Counted from the first letter of the stretch, positions 33,470 through 44,400 are shown. The stretch is 64,000 nt of DNA from Nemophila menziesii (GCA_029959085.1 JARWIR010000210.1:62001-126000); one strand, 5' to 3'. Made by a program: numbers and translations. Notes: generated by a model not told the origin, from the letters alone.

Positions 33470-34699
33470 TTATTTTTCTACCTCCTCCACTACTGGTTTT
33501 TCTTTATTTATCACTTCTTTTTCTTTCATAACTGGAAATGGGGGTGGTGGAAGTTTCTTACCACTTTTCAACGCTATGGCGTTACAATCTTCGGTTTGTT
33601 TTGGGACTTCTGTATCACTACGAAGTCTTCCTTGTGGACGCTGATTTAATTGCTTTGAAATTTGTGCAACTTGATCCTCTAACATTTTGATGTGTGATTC
33701 AGAAGCTTGTTGTCTTTGGGCTGATAGTGTGTGAAGGTCAATCAAGCTTTCTACGGTTTTCTGAAGGTTATTCGCACCTTCTTGTGGTTAAGTAGGTAAG
33801 GCTTTTTGGTTCATGGTTTCGTTATAATTTTCTTGAGGAGGTTGTCTCTGAATATAGTTTCCTTGATTTTGTCCCCCTTGATAATTATTCTGAGGTCTTG
33901 GATTAAAGTTGTTACCTTGGGGACGCGGCTGATACGCGTATGTAGGATTGGCTGCCCCATTAGGATTTGAATATTGAAACCCAGGATGGTTTCTGTTAGG
34001 CTGATATCCATTACCATTCAAATTAAAATTTCCTCTGTTGGAGACAAACATCACGGACTCTTGATTATTCTGACAATTCTCCCAAACGTTGTCGTTCACA
34101 CCACAATACTCACATCCATACACCTCTTGTGCAGCGTTTACCTCAATTCTTTTATTTGAAAAACCTTTTTTCACGGCTAACATAAGTTGTCTCAACTGTT
34201 GTTCTAATGTGGTTTGTATCTTGTTCTCTAAGAAGTTGAACTTCTCTTCCATGTTGATATTATTAACTCCCCCTTTAACTGGTGTTCTTACGGTATTCCA
34301 CCCTACTTCATTGTCGACTGTTCTATCTAAAATAATTCTTGCGTAAGCAGGTTGAACTCGTAAAAATGCACCAACACATAACAAATCTAAATCTTTTCGT
34401 GAACTCCCCTCAAGACCGTTATAGAAAACTTTATATTGATGTTGTTCTGAAAGGTCATGATTGGGAACTCTTCGTAAACACTTCTGAAATCTCGACCAAC
34501 TTTTACCCAACGCTTCATCATATTCTTTTCGGAAATATGTTAACTCGAGTTGAGCATCTAACCTCATGTTGGACGGATAATATCTGTCAAAAAATGCAGC
34601 CTGCAACTGTTCCCAATTCATAATCTTCCCAGTTTCTTGTGAATCATGCCAATCACTTGCTCCATCTATTAAGAAAAATCTAAATGTAGCTAAATACAT
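33470..34699 (-). pseudogene. element B gag, 5' truncated
   Basis: Two in-phase frames (34,699-33,788 and 33,745-33,470) separated by a TAA at 33,788-33,790. Capsid part: RFFLIDGASDWHDSQ, SNMRLDAQLELTYFRKEYDE, SWSRFQKCLRRVPNH. The zinc knuckle is CEYCGVNDNVWENC, with the His replaced by Asn. A Gln/Asn/Pro-rich region and a Glu/Lys-rich end follow. The first ~150 gag codons are absent because the array starts at 34,703. It is closely related to element A but a separate insertion or copy. Confidence 0.87.
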
Positions 34700-35075
34700 C
34701 TACTTTACGTTCATTGATTTTTTTCCTAAATGAGTTGATTTCATATAAAAATATATGTTTAATAAATATTTACTATAATAAAATTATATTATATAATTTT
34801 TATCATTTTTTTAAAATATATTCATCATAATAAATATTTCTATCATAAAGACATTAAGCAATTTTTTTAGACACAAGTATTCTCAATTATAAATGTTTAG
34901 TTTTGTTCTGTGGTATAATTTAATTAATTTTTTATATAAAATTATGTGGTTTGAGAGCATAAATCTCCATACAACTATGAAAATGACCATGTTATGCATT
35001 TAAGCCTATTTAAAGAGTCTGTCATGATTATATAATCAACATAATTAATCTTAGATTACTTCTTATATATTGCAG

Positions 35076-35137
35076 GTTGAACTCATATATAGTTTTGAGC
35101 TAACAATGATAAATCCAAGCCTTGAAATCTCCACAAG
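35076..35137 (+). other. small exon with ATG, copy I
   Basis: TATATATTGCAG/GTTGAACTC ... CCACAAG/GTAATG is a well-formed internal exon. It contains one ATG (35,106) opening MINPSLEISTR into the donor site. In copies II and IV it lies about 0.7 kb downstream of the plus-strand promoter and its 5'UTR intron. Here the promoter is cut off by the array border. Counterparts: 45,114-45,177 and 60,755-60,816. What follows in frame is unknown. Confidence 0.45.
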
Positions 35138-35279
35138 GTAATGCATACAAAAAGTTTTAAAAAAATGTTTTAGCTCTATATTGATTTTTCTTGTATTAAT
35201 TTATTATCTTTCTTTACCATGGTGGAAAACATATTTACAATTTTGGGAATTGTCTTATCATATTACAAAGATTTGAAGT

Positions 35280-36014
35280 GAAAACACCAACTCCACAAAT
35301 GGGGTTGGAGCCTTTGGCCTCTTCCAAATCACTAAATTGGATTTGTTAAATGTATTATATAAACTTACTATCAAGTCATCAAGGGTTGTCTCAAATGTAT
35401 ATTTTGAAGGCAGCTCCAATCTGTACGTGGAGATCCAACATATTCTGTCATAGCAAATTAAGAACACACTGAGTATTAATATTAGTATAATGCACTAATT
35501 TGTTATAAAAATTAGAATGTATATAAATATACAAACCTCGAATGTACTAGATTCCTTCAATTCTTCCTGTTACCAACCAAAACATAGAACAAGAACTTAG
35601 AATTTTTTCATAATGTAAACTACTAAAGGACATTAATTTTAATGACAAAAACATTGTCAAACGTTGGGAAAAAGCTTAATACACTTCTGCTTAAAGATCC
35701 TGAGATCCATTTTGTTTCGAATCTCTGTGTTATGTAAATCCTCAACAAAATATAAATCATCGCTGCTCCAGTTCACCCCACATCAACAAACTCATTCAAT
35801 AGAATTTCATTGCGAGTTTCATTTATTTTTACTTCCACACTCTTACCATTAGGCAAAAGCACACGGAAATTGAAGATCTTTTCTAAGTCATAACATGATA
35901 TCTTCCTGATATTAGGCACAAGTGCAGGTCTTTCTTATCCTCAAGTGCGGGTATTCTTCTTCTCAAGGATTTAGGAAAATACCCGCACTTGTGCCTAATG
36001 TCAAGAAGATATCA
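35280..36014 (-). pseudogene. GMI1/SMCHD1-like gene fragment, copy I (single arm plus loop)
   Basis: Minus-strand exons: one near 35,660-35,930 (SCYDLEKIFNFRVLLPNGKS), a short one near 35,537-35,567 flanked by AACAG and GTTTGT, and one near 35,363-35,455 (FETTLDDLIVS). The order VLLPNG, FVD.VKQ.Y, DLTP, LLMELPSKYTFET.L.DLI matches the N-terminus of plant GMI1/SMCHD1-like proteins, where the last part is the N-box of a GHKL ATPase. Exon 1 has lost about 50 bp after TTCACC (near 35,797) and exon 3 a few codons. The loop palindrome at 35,896-36,014 survives, the opposite arm does not. The promoter is at about 36,969. Confidence 0.62.
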
Positions 36015-36756
36015 ATAGTCTAAGCTTTCATTCTTCTAAACCACTGAGTTATGAAGGAACTAAAATTTCATAATTTTATGGCTCATACATATCTTTGTTA
36101 TATTCTTACATCTTTAGACTTCTTATAATCTAAAACTTAACGCTATTACTAAATAATCAAATGAATAACGATTAAAGGTAAAAGTACAATTACCATAATT
36201 CTTCATCTGTTAACTTTTTGCTTAAAAATTATTTTGTATAATAATTAAACAGATGTAACAACATATTAAATAAAAGATACTATAAGGATCTAAGTATTTA
36301 AAGCAAGTAATTAACCTAAACAACAATAAATAATTCTATGATGATACAGAGGTAAGTACCAACAACCTCATCTAATGTTTCTACATGAATATTTTAACCA
36401 AAATTATTTTTTAAATTTTGTACTAATTCAATACAAGCAGTTTTTTATTTCAACCAATAAAGACATGCCTTTATCCATAAACCAAAGAGAAAGAAAAAGA
36501 AACATCACCACAGACAAGCATTATAATACATAAATATACAAATAAAAAAAACTTAATTAATTATGAGTTTAGAAAAAAGAATATTACCCAAAATGAACTG
36601 TACCACGCTGTTTGACTGATGGATTTATACAAAAATAAAAATATTGAAATCCTAAATTAATAAAAATTATACAACAAAAATTTAATAGATCCAAATAAAT
36701 GAAACTAAAATAAATAATCTAGAACATAAAAGAATAAAAAGGAGAAAACACCTTAC

Positions 36757-36980
36757 TGGTAATGTTGATAAAAATCATCAGAACTACCATAAGAACAGTG
36801 CAAATCGTCAGAGGAGAGTATCAAGGTAGCAGATTTAGATTTAGATAGATATGACACAAATTTGATTAGATTAAATAATTTTCTTTAGGGTTTCTCAAGT
36901 GAACACATTGAAGGATGGAGATAAATTTGTAGGGAAGAGAGAAATTTTAGCGTGAAACTACAAAGGTGTTTTTATAGCTA
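36757..36980 (-). promoter_or_regulatory. promoter and first exon, minus strand, copy I
   Basis: On the minus strand: TTGGGCC (36,998-37,004) and AGGCC boxes, then TATAACCCTAGC and a TATA box TATAAAAA (36,969-36,976), a Py-rich leader, a telo-box AAACCCTAA (36,885-36,893), then an exon-like stretch readable as SDDLHCSYGSSDDFYQHY to a donor GTAAGG at 36,756. GGCCCA (site II) plus telo-box is the known arrangement of plant promoters active in dividing cells. It points toward the GMI1-like fragment. Equivalents at 48,040-48,291 and 63,553-63,803, where the donor is GC instead of GT. Confidence 0.5.
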
Positions 36981-37029
36981 GGGTTATATAAAAAAAATTG
37001 GGCCAAAAACCAAAACCTTAAAAAAAATT

Positions 37030-38230
37030 AGGCCTACTACAAACTATGTGTTGGGTCGATTTAGTGAGGTTTTGCGGTTTTAATGTGCAACCCTATTTCG
37101 GGCTATGTCCCACTCACCTTTTACTTTCTAACAAAATTTTCTCAACTAACTAGGTAATCTTATTAGAAAAGAAGTAATATTTTAAAGAGATTTAGACATT
37201 TTTTATCTAAAGATAAAATAATTTCATTACAAAACAACTTGTATGATATAAATGCATGTTTAGCTTAAACAGACACCACTTAAACTTAATCCATGGAACA
37301 AACACTACATTTTATAACATTACAATCAAGATTCTCAGAAATTATCAAACCCAAACCTAACTTTATAGTATATCATGCTTTACCTTTAATTTTTAATTTA
37401 CCTAACAATTTCCAAATAACTTTTACGAAAACCTTAACAAAGAACATCGAATTAATGGTTAATTTTGTAACTGTAGAAAAATCAATCTTGTTACATGGGA
37501 CTTCTTTATTTGTTGCTAGACCCACTGATGTTTGTGGTTGATTTTTTATTGATCGAACACTTATCCTCATGATTCTTAAAGTGCTTTTTTTATGCCTATT
37601 TTTTTACAAGCTTACTCTTAGAATAGCACCCTCTCATTGGAAACTTTCTTTTCTGGGATAATTTTCTCTATTTTAACTTGGCAAAAATAATTCAAAGCTG
37701 AGAATGTTATTCAATGCGAATTTGTCGGAAAAAAATGTATTTGGAAAAAAACAGTGAGGGAATAAAATACTCTAGGTCTTCATAGTAGAAATCTATAAGC
37801 CTTATTTGGAATATAAACTTTTTGTTGATTTGTAGCATGCATTGAGTTACTTATTTATACAATTTAGCTATTGTATTTCAATATTTATCTCAACCTAATT
37901 TAACTTTCAGACTTTTAACCCTTACTGGTTAAAACCTGAATACATTATAGGTCCATATATTACACATAATAACCTTTTCTTTTTATTAAAACCATTGATC
38001 CTATACTTGTCAAAGTACATTTAATCATAAGAAAAAATGTTCTAGGATTCTTCCTTTTAAATTTTCATTTATTTACTTAAAGATTACATCAAAGATCATA
38101 GTTTATTCTGTTAATTGTGTCAAATCTGAAGCTTTTGAAACAACGATGAACTATGTTATATTTTACCTCGACTACTTCATCACACTCTCATAACAAAAAT
38201 TGCATTTTACCCTTTTCCTTTTTCTTGATT
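37030..38230. other. AT-rich stretch without recognised gene, copy I
   Basis: No reliable coding signal. It is repeated at 48,320-49,560 in copy II with high identity. Confidence 0.45.
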
Positions 38231-38234
38231 GCTG

Positions 38235-38448
38235 TCAAAGTCCCTATGTTAAAAGATGTCTAGCTGAAGATAAAAGGAAGAGGAAGATGAAATGGATCTC
38301 GAATGTTTATAGAACATATCCATATTGTACGCTCGAGGAGATTGATCGAAGGAATAGTACTGAACATTCGTGATTTCAAGAAATGTTTGGTACAGGAACT
38401 AGGTTGGCCTCTAATGAGGGACCCGGTAACTATTTCAGTCTTATCAAT
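38235..38448 (+). pseudogene. CTLEEID-motif exon remnant, copy I
   Basis: The plus strand reads RCLAEDKRKRKMKWISNV, YRTYPYCTLEEIDRRN, then a TGA, then GTGTRLASNEGPGNYF. The piece M[KR].I..VY....CTLEE[IL]D also occurs on the minus strand at 41,652-41,966 as MRSIADIYASTRPCTLEELD (copy II), so both are exons of one plant-specific family that I cannot name. In copy II (about 49,566-49,765) the first part has an extra stop (EYLKNIS). A remnant, not a gene. Confidence 0.45.
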
Positions 38449-38449
38449 A

Positions 38450-39120
38450 ATATAGAATGCTTTTTTTATTATAATATTTTTAACCCGTGTGTCAAGGTCA
38501 AAGCTCTCAGTGTATATTGGTTAGTGTATTAATAAAAAATTGAATGTTTCGTTATTTTTTAGTGTTAACTTTTGAAATCTTGTGCTAAATATTTTTTTCA
38601 ATGTTATAATAATGTGCTCGGTGTTTGATGTACCACTTAGTGTTCAATAACAGTTCACCCAATGCTTAAACAAGTGTTCCAAATGTTTTTTTTTCTTAGT
38701 GTCATTTTTGAAAGACAAGAATTAATAATTTCATTATTCTCAACCAATGAAATGTTTATAAAATTCATCATATTGAGATTTTGTCATTTTAGTTTCTAGG
38801 AGACGCACAACAACTAGTTTAATTTATTTAATGAATTTAGAAACTTCAGGTTGCTTGAAGGCCCTATTGACCTCCCTTACATTTAATGTAGAAACTATCG
38901 TTTATCATGGTGCTTAAACATTTACCTCCATGTTTTTCTTTTTCTTAGTGCAATCTGCAATGTTATTATTGCTTCCTTACAAACCTACACTTAGTAGGCA
39001 ATACCACACATAAACCACTTCAACATCATGACACGTTTCTTCATTAATATAACCATACACTTTATGCATTAAGTTTTTAGAGATATAATTTTTAATACAC
39101 AATCTATACTAGGTCAATCT
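38450..39120. other. AT-rich stretch, copy I
   Basis: Nothing recognised; repeats of short GTGTT-rich phrases near 38,580-38,680 only. Counterpart 49,770-50,420. Confidence 0.4.
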
Positions 39121-39122
39121 TA

Positions 39123-40180
39123 GTCTAGTAACAATAACTACGTCCATTTGATCAACAACACGAATTGCACTACCCACATATAAAACTACATCCTTTATCT
39201 ACAATTGTAGTGAAATCTTCTTTAGTATGGAACCTCTTAGTACTATCTTTTCAAGCATCAAACCATGACCCCTCTTTCTTAACAACATTATTTTGCTTCC
39301 AACATTCCACACCTGCTCAAGTATCTTGTTATAAGTTCCTCCACTTTAAAAATGGAACAATTTCATATTTATATTATATTTGAAAATTAAACAATTTCAT
39401 ATTTATACGAGTCATGCTTTACCATGTAGAAATAAGGAGACTTACTAAGAATTGTCCTATCAAACAATATTTCCAAATATTGAATACCTTTTCAATAATT
39501 TTTAAGAGGATTCACCAATATCTTTTCAGTCTTTATCCGAGGAGGATAAAATATTCAAGCTTAATACCTTCTTCATAATTTTCTGAAAACAAATTTTTCC
39601 ATTAAACTTCCCCTTCATAGAGAAATTCTCCATCTCAAAAGTCTAGACAAAACATTAAACCCCATCTTGAAAACACTTTTAATTAGTCAAGGTAAGCCAT
39701 AACTAGCCTCCAATGTCCAAAAACTGAAGTTACTATCCTTGATTTCCGTAATATTAGGATAAATCATGGAAGATTTTATACTCACATAACTCTTGGTTTC
39801 CTCCTTCTATTGCTTTCAGATGGGAAGCATGAGAGTTACAAACATGAAAATCAGGAAAAATCATTAAACTAACCTTCTACAAATTTCCAAAAACCACATC
39901 ACAGAGGTTTAGTTCACTCACCTTATTTCCTGAATTATCCAAAATATCACACTTGACTAGAATATTACACTCAGATACATATCTTCCTCACTTGAGACAA
40001 ACCCAATAGTTTTGCAGCCCATTTTCCTTTCACACAACATATGAAATGCCTTGTCAACCACAAAGAAACTCTTAATCACATGAGATGTTGAAGTTTAACT
40101 TCTAATTACATACTCATCCAATTTTTCTAATTGAATTACAATACTCCCTTTCTTTCCTTTAAGAGGAGTTTTCACAAGCA
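39123..40180 (-). pseudogene. unidentified gene remnant, copy I
   Basis: Several minus-strand pieces look exon-like though frames shift: near 40,060-40,175 KGKKGSIVIQLEKLDEYVIRS and HVIKSFFVVDKAFHMLCERK, and near 39,130-39,360 YNKILEQVWNVGSKIMLL and RFHTKEDFTTIVDKGC. All three array copies keep it (II 50,424-51,490; III 54,779-55,850). I do not recognise the family. It lies downstream, on the same strand, of the exon at 41,652-41,966, so both may come from one gene. Confidence 0.35.
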
Positions 40181-40361
40181 AGCCGAGAAAGACCCAAGGC
40201 ACGATTAGAAAATAAATGAAATATACTAAATAGAAAAAACCTTAAAAATCAGACAACGAATATACAATACAGATAAAAAATTTGGATTGAAAAATAGAAA
40301 ATGAGCAATTAATATGAACTTATAAAATTTATGACATTGGATTATGAAAAGTCTCAACACT

Positions 40362-40384
40362 TCTCAAGAGAGAGAGAGAGAGAA
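40362..40384. repeat. GA microsatellite
   Basis: A run of GA dinucleotides whose length differs between copies: longest here, interrupted and short in copy II (about 51,684) and intermediate in copy III (about 56,023). Useful as a copy marker. Confidence 0.8.
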
Positions 40385-41651
40385 CAAGTAAAGTAACTAA
40401 TGAATGAGAGATTGGGTACTAGTAGTTGACAAGATTTGAACCCTTTATTAATGTGCTAAAGAAGAATCTGATTATTAAATAAAAAAAAACCTAAAAAGGT
40501 ACGTGATCAAAAAAAGAAATTAAATAACGACGAATCGATGTGGAAAAACGGAGCAATGTGGAAAAACAAAGACAATGAGAACAATGGATGAGATGATTAT
40601 TTTGTTAGAAAAGAGAAAAATAAAATTAAAAAGAATGATAAAAAAATACTTTTTCTAACTTGTCGATTATATTTAAAGATCAACATTTGAAGATTGTATG
40701 TTTTGTAAATTTTATAAATTACTTAAGATTGTAATATATGTCAATTAATTTTTACAATACAAAATTGTAATTGTATTTTACATTTTGAGTTGTTAATCTT
40801 TTTATTTTTATAACGATTGTTGAGTTTTTCATTTTAAATTATTAAGTTTTAATAAAGTATCAAAAGCTGACCAAGTTTGAGTAACCTTATATCAACTTAC
40901 CCAACCAGAATCAAACTGGATTAGAAAAATTTAAGTGTCACATTTTTTTTGATAGGTCCATTAATAAAAATCATTATGTCATATCAAGAGATAAAACATG
41001 TGTTATTCTCCTAGAAATTTCATCCTTAACTAATGATTAATTCATCTCTTATAAATCCATAATAGTGTTAAGAATTGTGGCGCATAATAAGACTTGTTAT
41101 TCTTTTCATTATTTTTCTGTTTAAATAATTCAAATAATTCATATAATATTAATAAGGGGTGGATCAAGATACTTCTATAGGGGGCTAAGGGATTGGGGTA
41201 ATGGTATATTTTATTTTATTTTAATTGCACTATAGGTCCTTATATTTTGCAAAAATTGCCATAATTTGTTTTTTATATAATCACACTATTAGTACCTATG
41301 TTATACATATACCCTGTATTTATCAAATATATAACAAAATATTCATACAAATACTATAACTAAAAGCTTAATAAGATATGCTAAAAAAATATACCAATTG
41401 AAAAGTAATAAAAAATTGCATTATGCAAAAATTAAAAAATATGTTTCCTATTTTTTAAATTAATCTCACTATAAGTCCATAAATTTTTATAAGTAACCTA
41501 TATTATATCATATAAACAACAAAATACAAACCCATAATATAAATCAAAAATTACGAAGATAAACTTAAATAACCATGGACCAACTGGAAGTTATGAATAC
41601 TTGACGAGGATCATGACATCTATTAATCAATAAAGGAGAAAAATATTATAC

Positions 41652-41966
41652 CTGTTGTCTACGTCCAGTTGGTAGTTTCCTTACTTTACGAGAATTGCTA
41701 CTTTCGGGTTCTTCCGCCACATGTCTCTTCCCTTTCCTATCGATGTCACCTTGGGGATCAATCTGTTGACTTGCAGGTATACCTGAGCGTGATGGAAAAG
41801 TTGTTCCCGAGCTTGATGGAAAACTTGTTCCCCTCACTGTATCCAGCTCCTCTAATGTACAAGGCCGGGTTTGGTTGCTTAGTCTGTAGCTTACGTGCCA
41901 CTATTTGTGTTGTCCCAGAAAATTTACTAGGATGACATTTATCCATATGCATGTTAAGAGTTGTAT
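41652..41966 (-). pseudogene. exon of CTLEELD-motif gene, copy I
   Basis: A 315-nt exon between CCCCAG/ATACAAC (41,966) and CAACAG/GTATAA (41,651). It begins DTTLNMHMDKCHPSKF, which looks like the second half (H-x3-C) of a UBZ/Rad18-type zinc finger, continues IVARKLQTKQ and ends DIDRKGKRHVAEEPESSN. The middle (MRSIADIYAS, kept in copy II) is lost by a ~34-bp deletion, shifting the frame. The acceptor lies 6-8 bp from the end of a miniature transposon. Family unnamed; nucleic-acid or ubiquitin binding is only a guess from the half finger. Confidence 0.5.
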
Positions 41967-41974
41967 CTGGGGAT

Positions 41975-42626
41975 CAGAGGCGGATCCATAAACTAAATTG
42001 AGAGGGGGCTTAAAATATACGGGAGTCAGGAGTCAATGCTTCTAGAGATTTTTTAAGGTAAAAATATGACACATAAACATATAACTAGCAATGCAACTAT
42101 GAGAATCCAACGTCTTGACGTTTTTCTTTTCTTTAATTGATGAGTTTATCCGTTCCTAGTTACCCCAAAAATATGTAAACCAGCACCATTATATACACTT
42201 GATGCGTATGGTATTAGTAGCATTATATTAAATTATTAATATACCATTTGTTATATTTTAATTTATAAAGATGAGAAATTAATCATTTGTAAAAATGAAA
42301 CACTAATTTTATTTGAGTAATATAAATAATAAATTACTAAGTAATACTATCATCAAAATCAAAATAGGTTTTATAAAAATTGACAAATTTATAACATAAA
42401 TCTTTATTTGTAAAAAAAGAAAGCAAATGCTAAGATTTGAACACCTAACCTCAATTTTAATGCTAAAATGCAAAGTTTCTATACTATTAAGACATAATAA
42501 GTTATGCGTTCTCAGAGGGGTTTAAATTATTTTTCGGGACAAAATTGCATTGACGTATTCTTAAATTTACGGGTTCAAGGGGGGCAGGGGGCTTAAGCCC
42601 CTTGGGACTTGAAGGGATCCGCCTTT
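41975..42626. mobile_element. hAT-like miniature inverted-repeat element, copy I
   Basis: Terminal inverted repeats CAGAGGCGGATCC and GGATCCGCCTTTA, with subterminal GAGGGGGCTTAA / CAGGGGGCTTAAGCCCC and TATACGGG / TACGGGTT blocks, span about 650 bp with no coding capacity. C/TAGGGGCGGA-like ends are typical of plant hAT elements. No 8-bp target duplication could be seen. Counterparts 53,292-53,964 and 57,606-58,257. Confidence 0.55.
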
Positions 42627-42629
42627 ACA

Positions 42630-43645
42630 ATCTCTTTGCATATGGGAAATTTTTTTTGATGTCATAACTATATTTTTCACTAACAAATTGTACACCATTA
42701 GTTAAGAATTATGCTAATTTTGCATATATATAATAAAGCTATCATAGTTTTACAAGTATAAATATAAAATAATCTATAGTTACCCTGATTATCTTAATCG
42801 TCCACTTCAATTATATTTTATTAAACACCATAATACACATTATAATTACGAAAAATTGATTTAGTGAAATGAGATTAATGATTAAAAAGGAAAACACAAT
42901 ACTCTGTTACATTATATAAAGGTATTATAGGATCTAATTTTCACAAATATTATGAGACAAATTAACATAATTTTTTTATATTTTCTAAATCAAGAAAGTA
43001 AAATTTTAAGTTTTATCATATTTCATGTTCTATTTTTTGGTCGGTAATCCAATACTCTACTGAAATATGAAAAAGTGGGTTGGGACATTGGCCCCAAAAC
43101 GGTTTTTGGATTTTAATGCACTATATGTCTTTATATTATGAAATATTACTCTCAAGGTCCCTATATTAAACAAAAAATTAATTATAAGTCTTGATATTAA
43201 CTATTTTTTTAATTACTGACAATATACGTCAATATATGTTTAATTATATAAATGAAAAATATTCATACATATAAAATAATTTATTTAAATAATTTTCTTT
43301 TTAAACGTCGAATGCCCAAGTGAAGATTCAGAAACACTTGGGGAAGGTCCATAAGAATGACTCAAAATAATCCATCTTTCGAATTACTCGAAATTAAGAT
43401 AAAAATTATGGTTAATACAAATCTAACAAGTATAATATTTTCAAAAATAAATATGTTGGGCTGTAAATTTTTGTAGACTACTTTTTACTCTAAACATATA
43501 TCAAAGAAAAAATTCTCAATTTTATGTAATTAAACTATTGTTTGGGACCTTTCTCTAATACTATTACCGCGCCCACCCTTTTGGAAATGGGAAGATTTAG
43601 TTTATAAATAATATATTATTATTTTTAAAATATTTAATACGATAT
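42630..43645. other. AT-rich stretch, copy I
   Basis: Nothing recognised. Short repeated phrases such as GGTCCCTATATTAAAC and GATATTAACTATTTTTTTAATTA (43,150-43,215) recur beyond the right arms of the GMI1-like repeats (46,905-46,950; 62,370-62,425), so the inverted repeat was inserted into, or joined to, this type of sequence. Confidence 0.5.
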
Positions 43646-43647
43646 AA

Positions 43648-43876
43648 GACCTGTTTGGAAGTGCTTATTCTAAAAGAAAAAAGCGTTTTTTGAATAAAAA
43701 TTAAAATTTAAAAAAATTATTAAATATAAGTTTGACATCTAAAATAACTTTAAATGTTTTTTTAAGAACCACATATTTAGTGTTTCTCATAAAAGTGTTT
43801 TTTCGGGTTTAAAACACTTTAAAAGTTTTAAATATACTTTTAAGTGTTTTTCGAAAAAACACTTCTAAACGGGCAC
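43648..43876. mobile_element. 229-bp MITE, copy I
   Basis: Ends GACCTGTTTGGAAGTGCTT and AACACTTCTAAACGGGCAC form imperfect terminal inverted repeats (core C[CT]GTTT[AG]GAAGTG) flanked by ATAA on both sides. Internal sequence is AT-rich with AAAGTGTTTT repeats. It is present at 59,286-59,514 in copy III; copy II switches sequence before this point. Confidence 0.6.
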
Positions 43877-44280
43877 ATAATGTCATTTAATAAGGTATAA
43901 CCTCAATTTCTAAGAATACTAAATGATTTTTTAATAATTTACTATTTCAAATGAATTCAAATTTTAAATATTCTTTTTTGGACAAACTCATAAATACTAT
44001 TGAATCGGAAAAGGCATAAGTTTCTTTTATATATAATATATATACTTATTTAATTATATTAAACGTCGGATCTATACATATTCAATTTGTCTCATTCGAC
44101 ATTAAAATTTTAAAAAAATATTCAAGAAAAATGAGGTCTTAGAAAATAAATTCAATCTTTTGGTGGCTATATTGATAAGTATTTAAAATATAGTATGCTA
44201 AAAAGATAAAGATAGCAAAAAAAACCATGTAATGACAATGTTGCTCTAAAATAACACATACAACACTATTTACTCCTCTT

Positions 44281-44400
44281 CTTATATACTCCGCTCTCCC
44301 CTCTCCCTCTTCCACCCTAACCTTATTCACCCTACATCCTATATTTTTTGGAAACCAATTTTCTCTTAAAGCATTCTACAAAATTTGTAAAGATCAACGG
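44281..44400 (+). promoter_or_regulatory. plus-strand promoter and 5'UTR exon
   Basis: TATA box CTTATATACT (44,281-44,290) followed at once by a strong pyrimidine patch (CCGCTCTCCCCTCTCCCTCTT), a CA-rich leader and an exon ending AAGATCAACGG at a donor GTATGT (44,401). A matching acceptor TTTGTTTGCAG ends at 44,727. This is a classical plant core promoter with a 5'UTR intron. It reads into copy II, through the small ATG exon at 45,114 and on into the GMI1-like inverted repeat. Same in copy III (TATA about 59,919-59,930, donor 60,039, acceptor 60,365). Confidence 0.6.
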
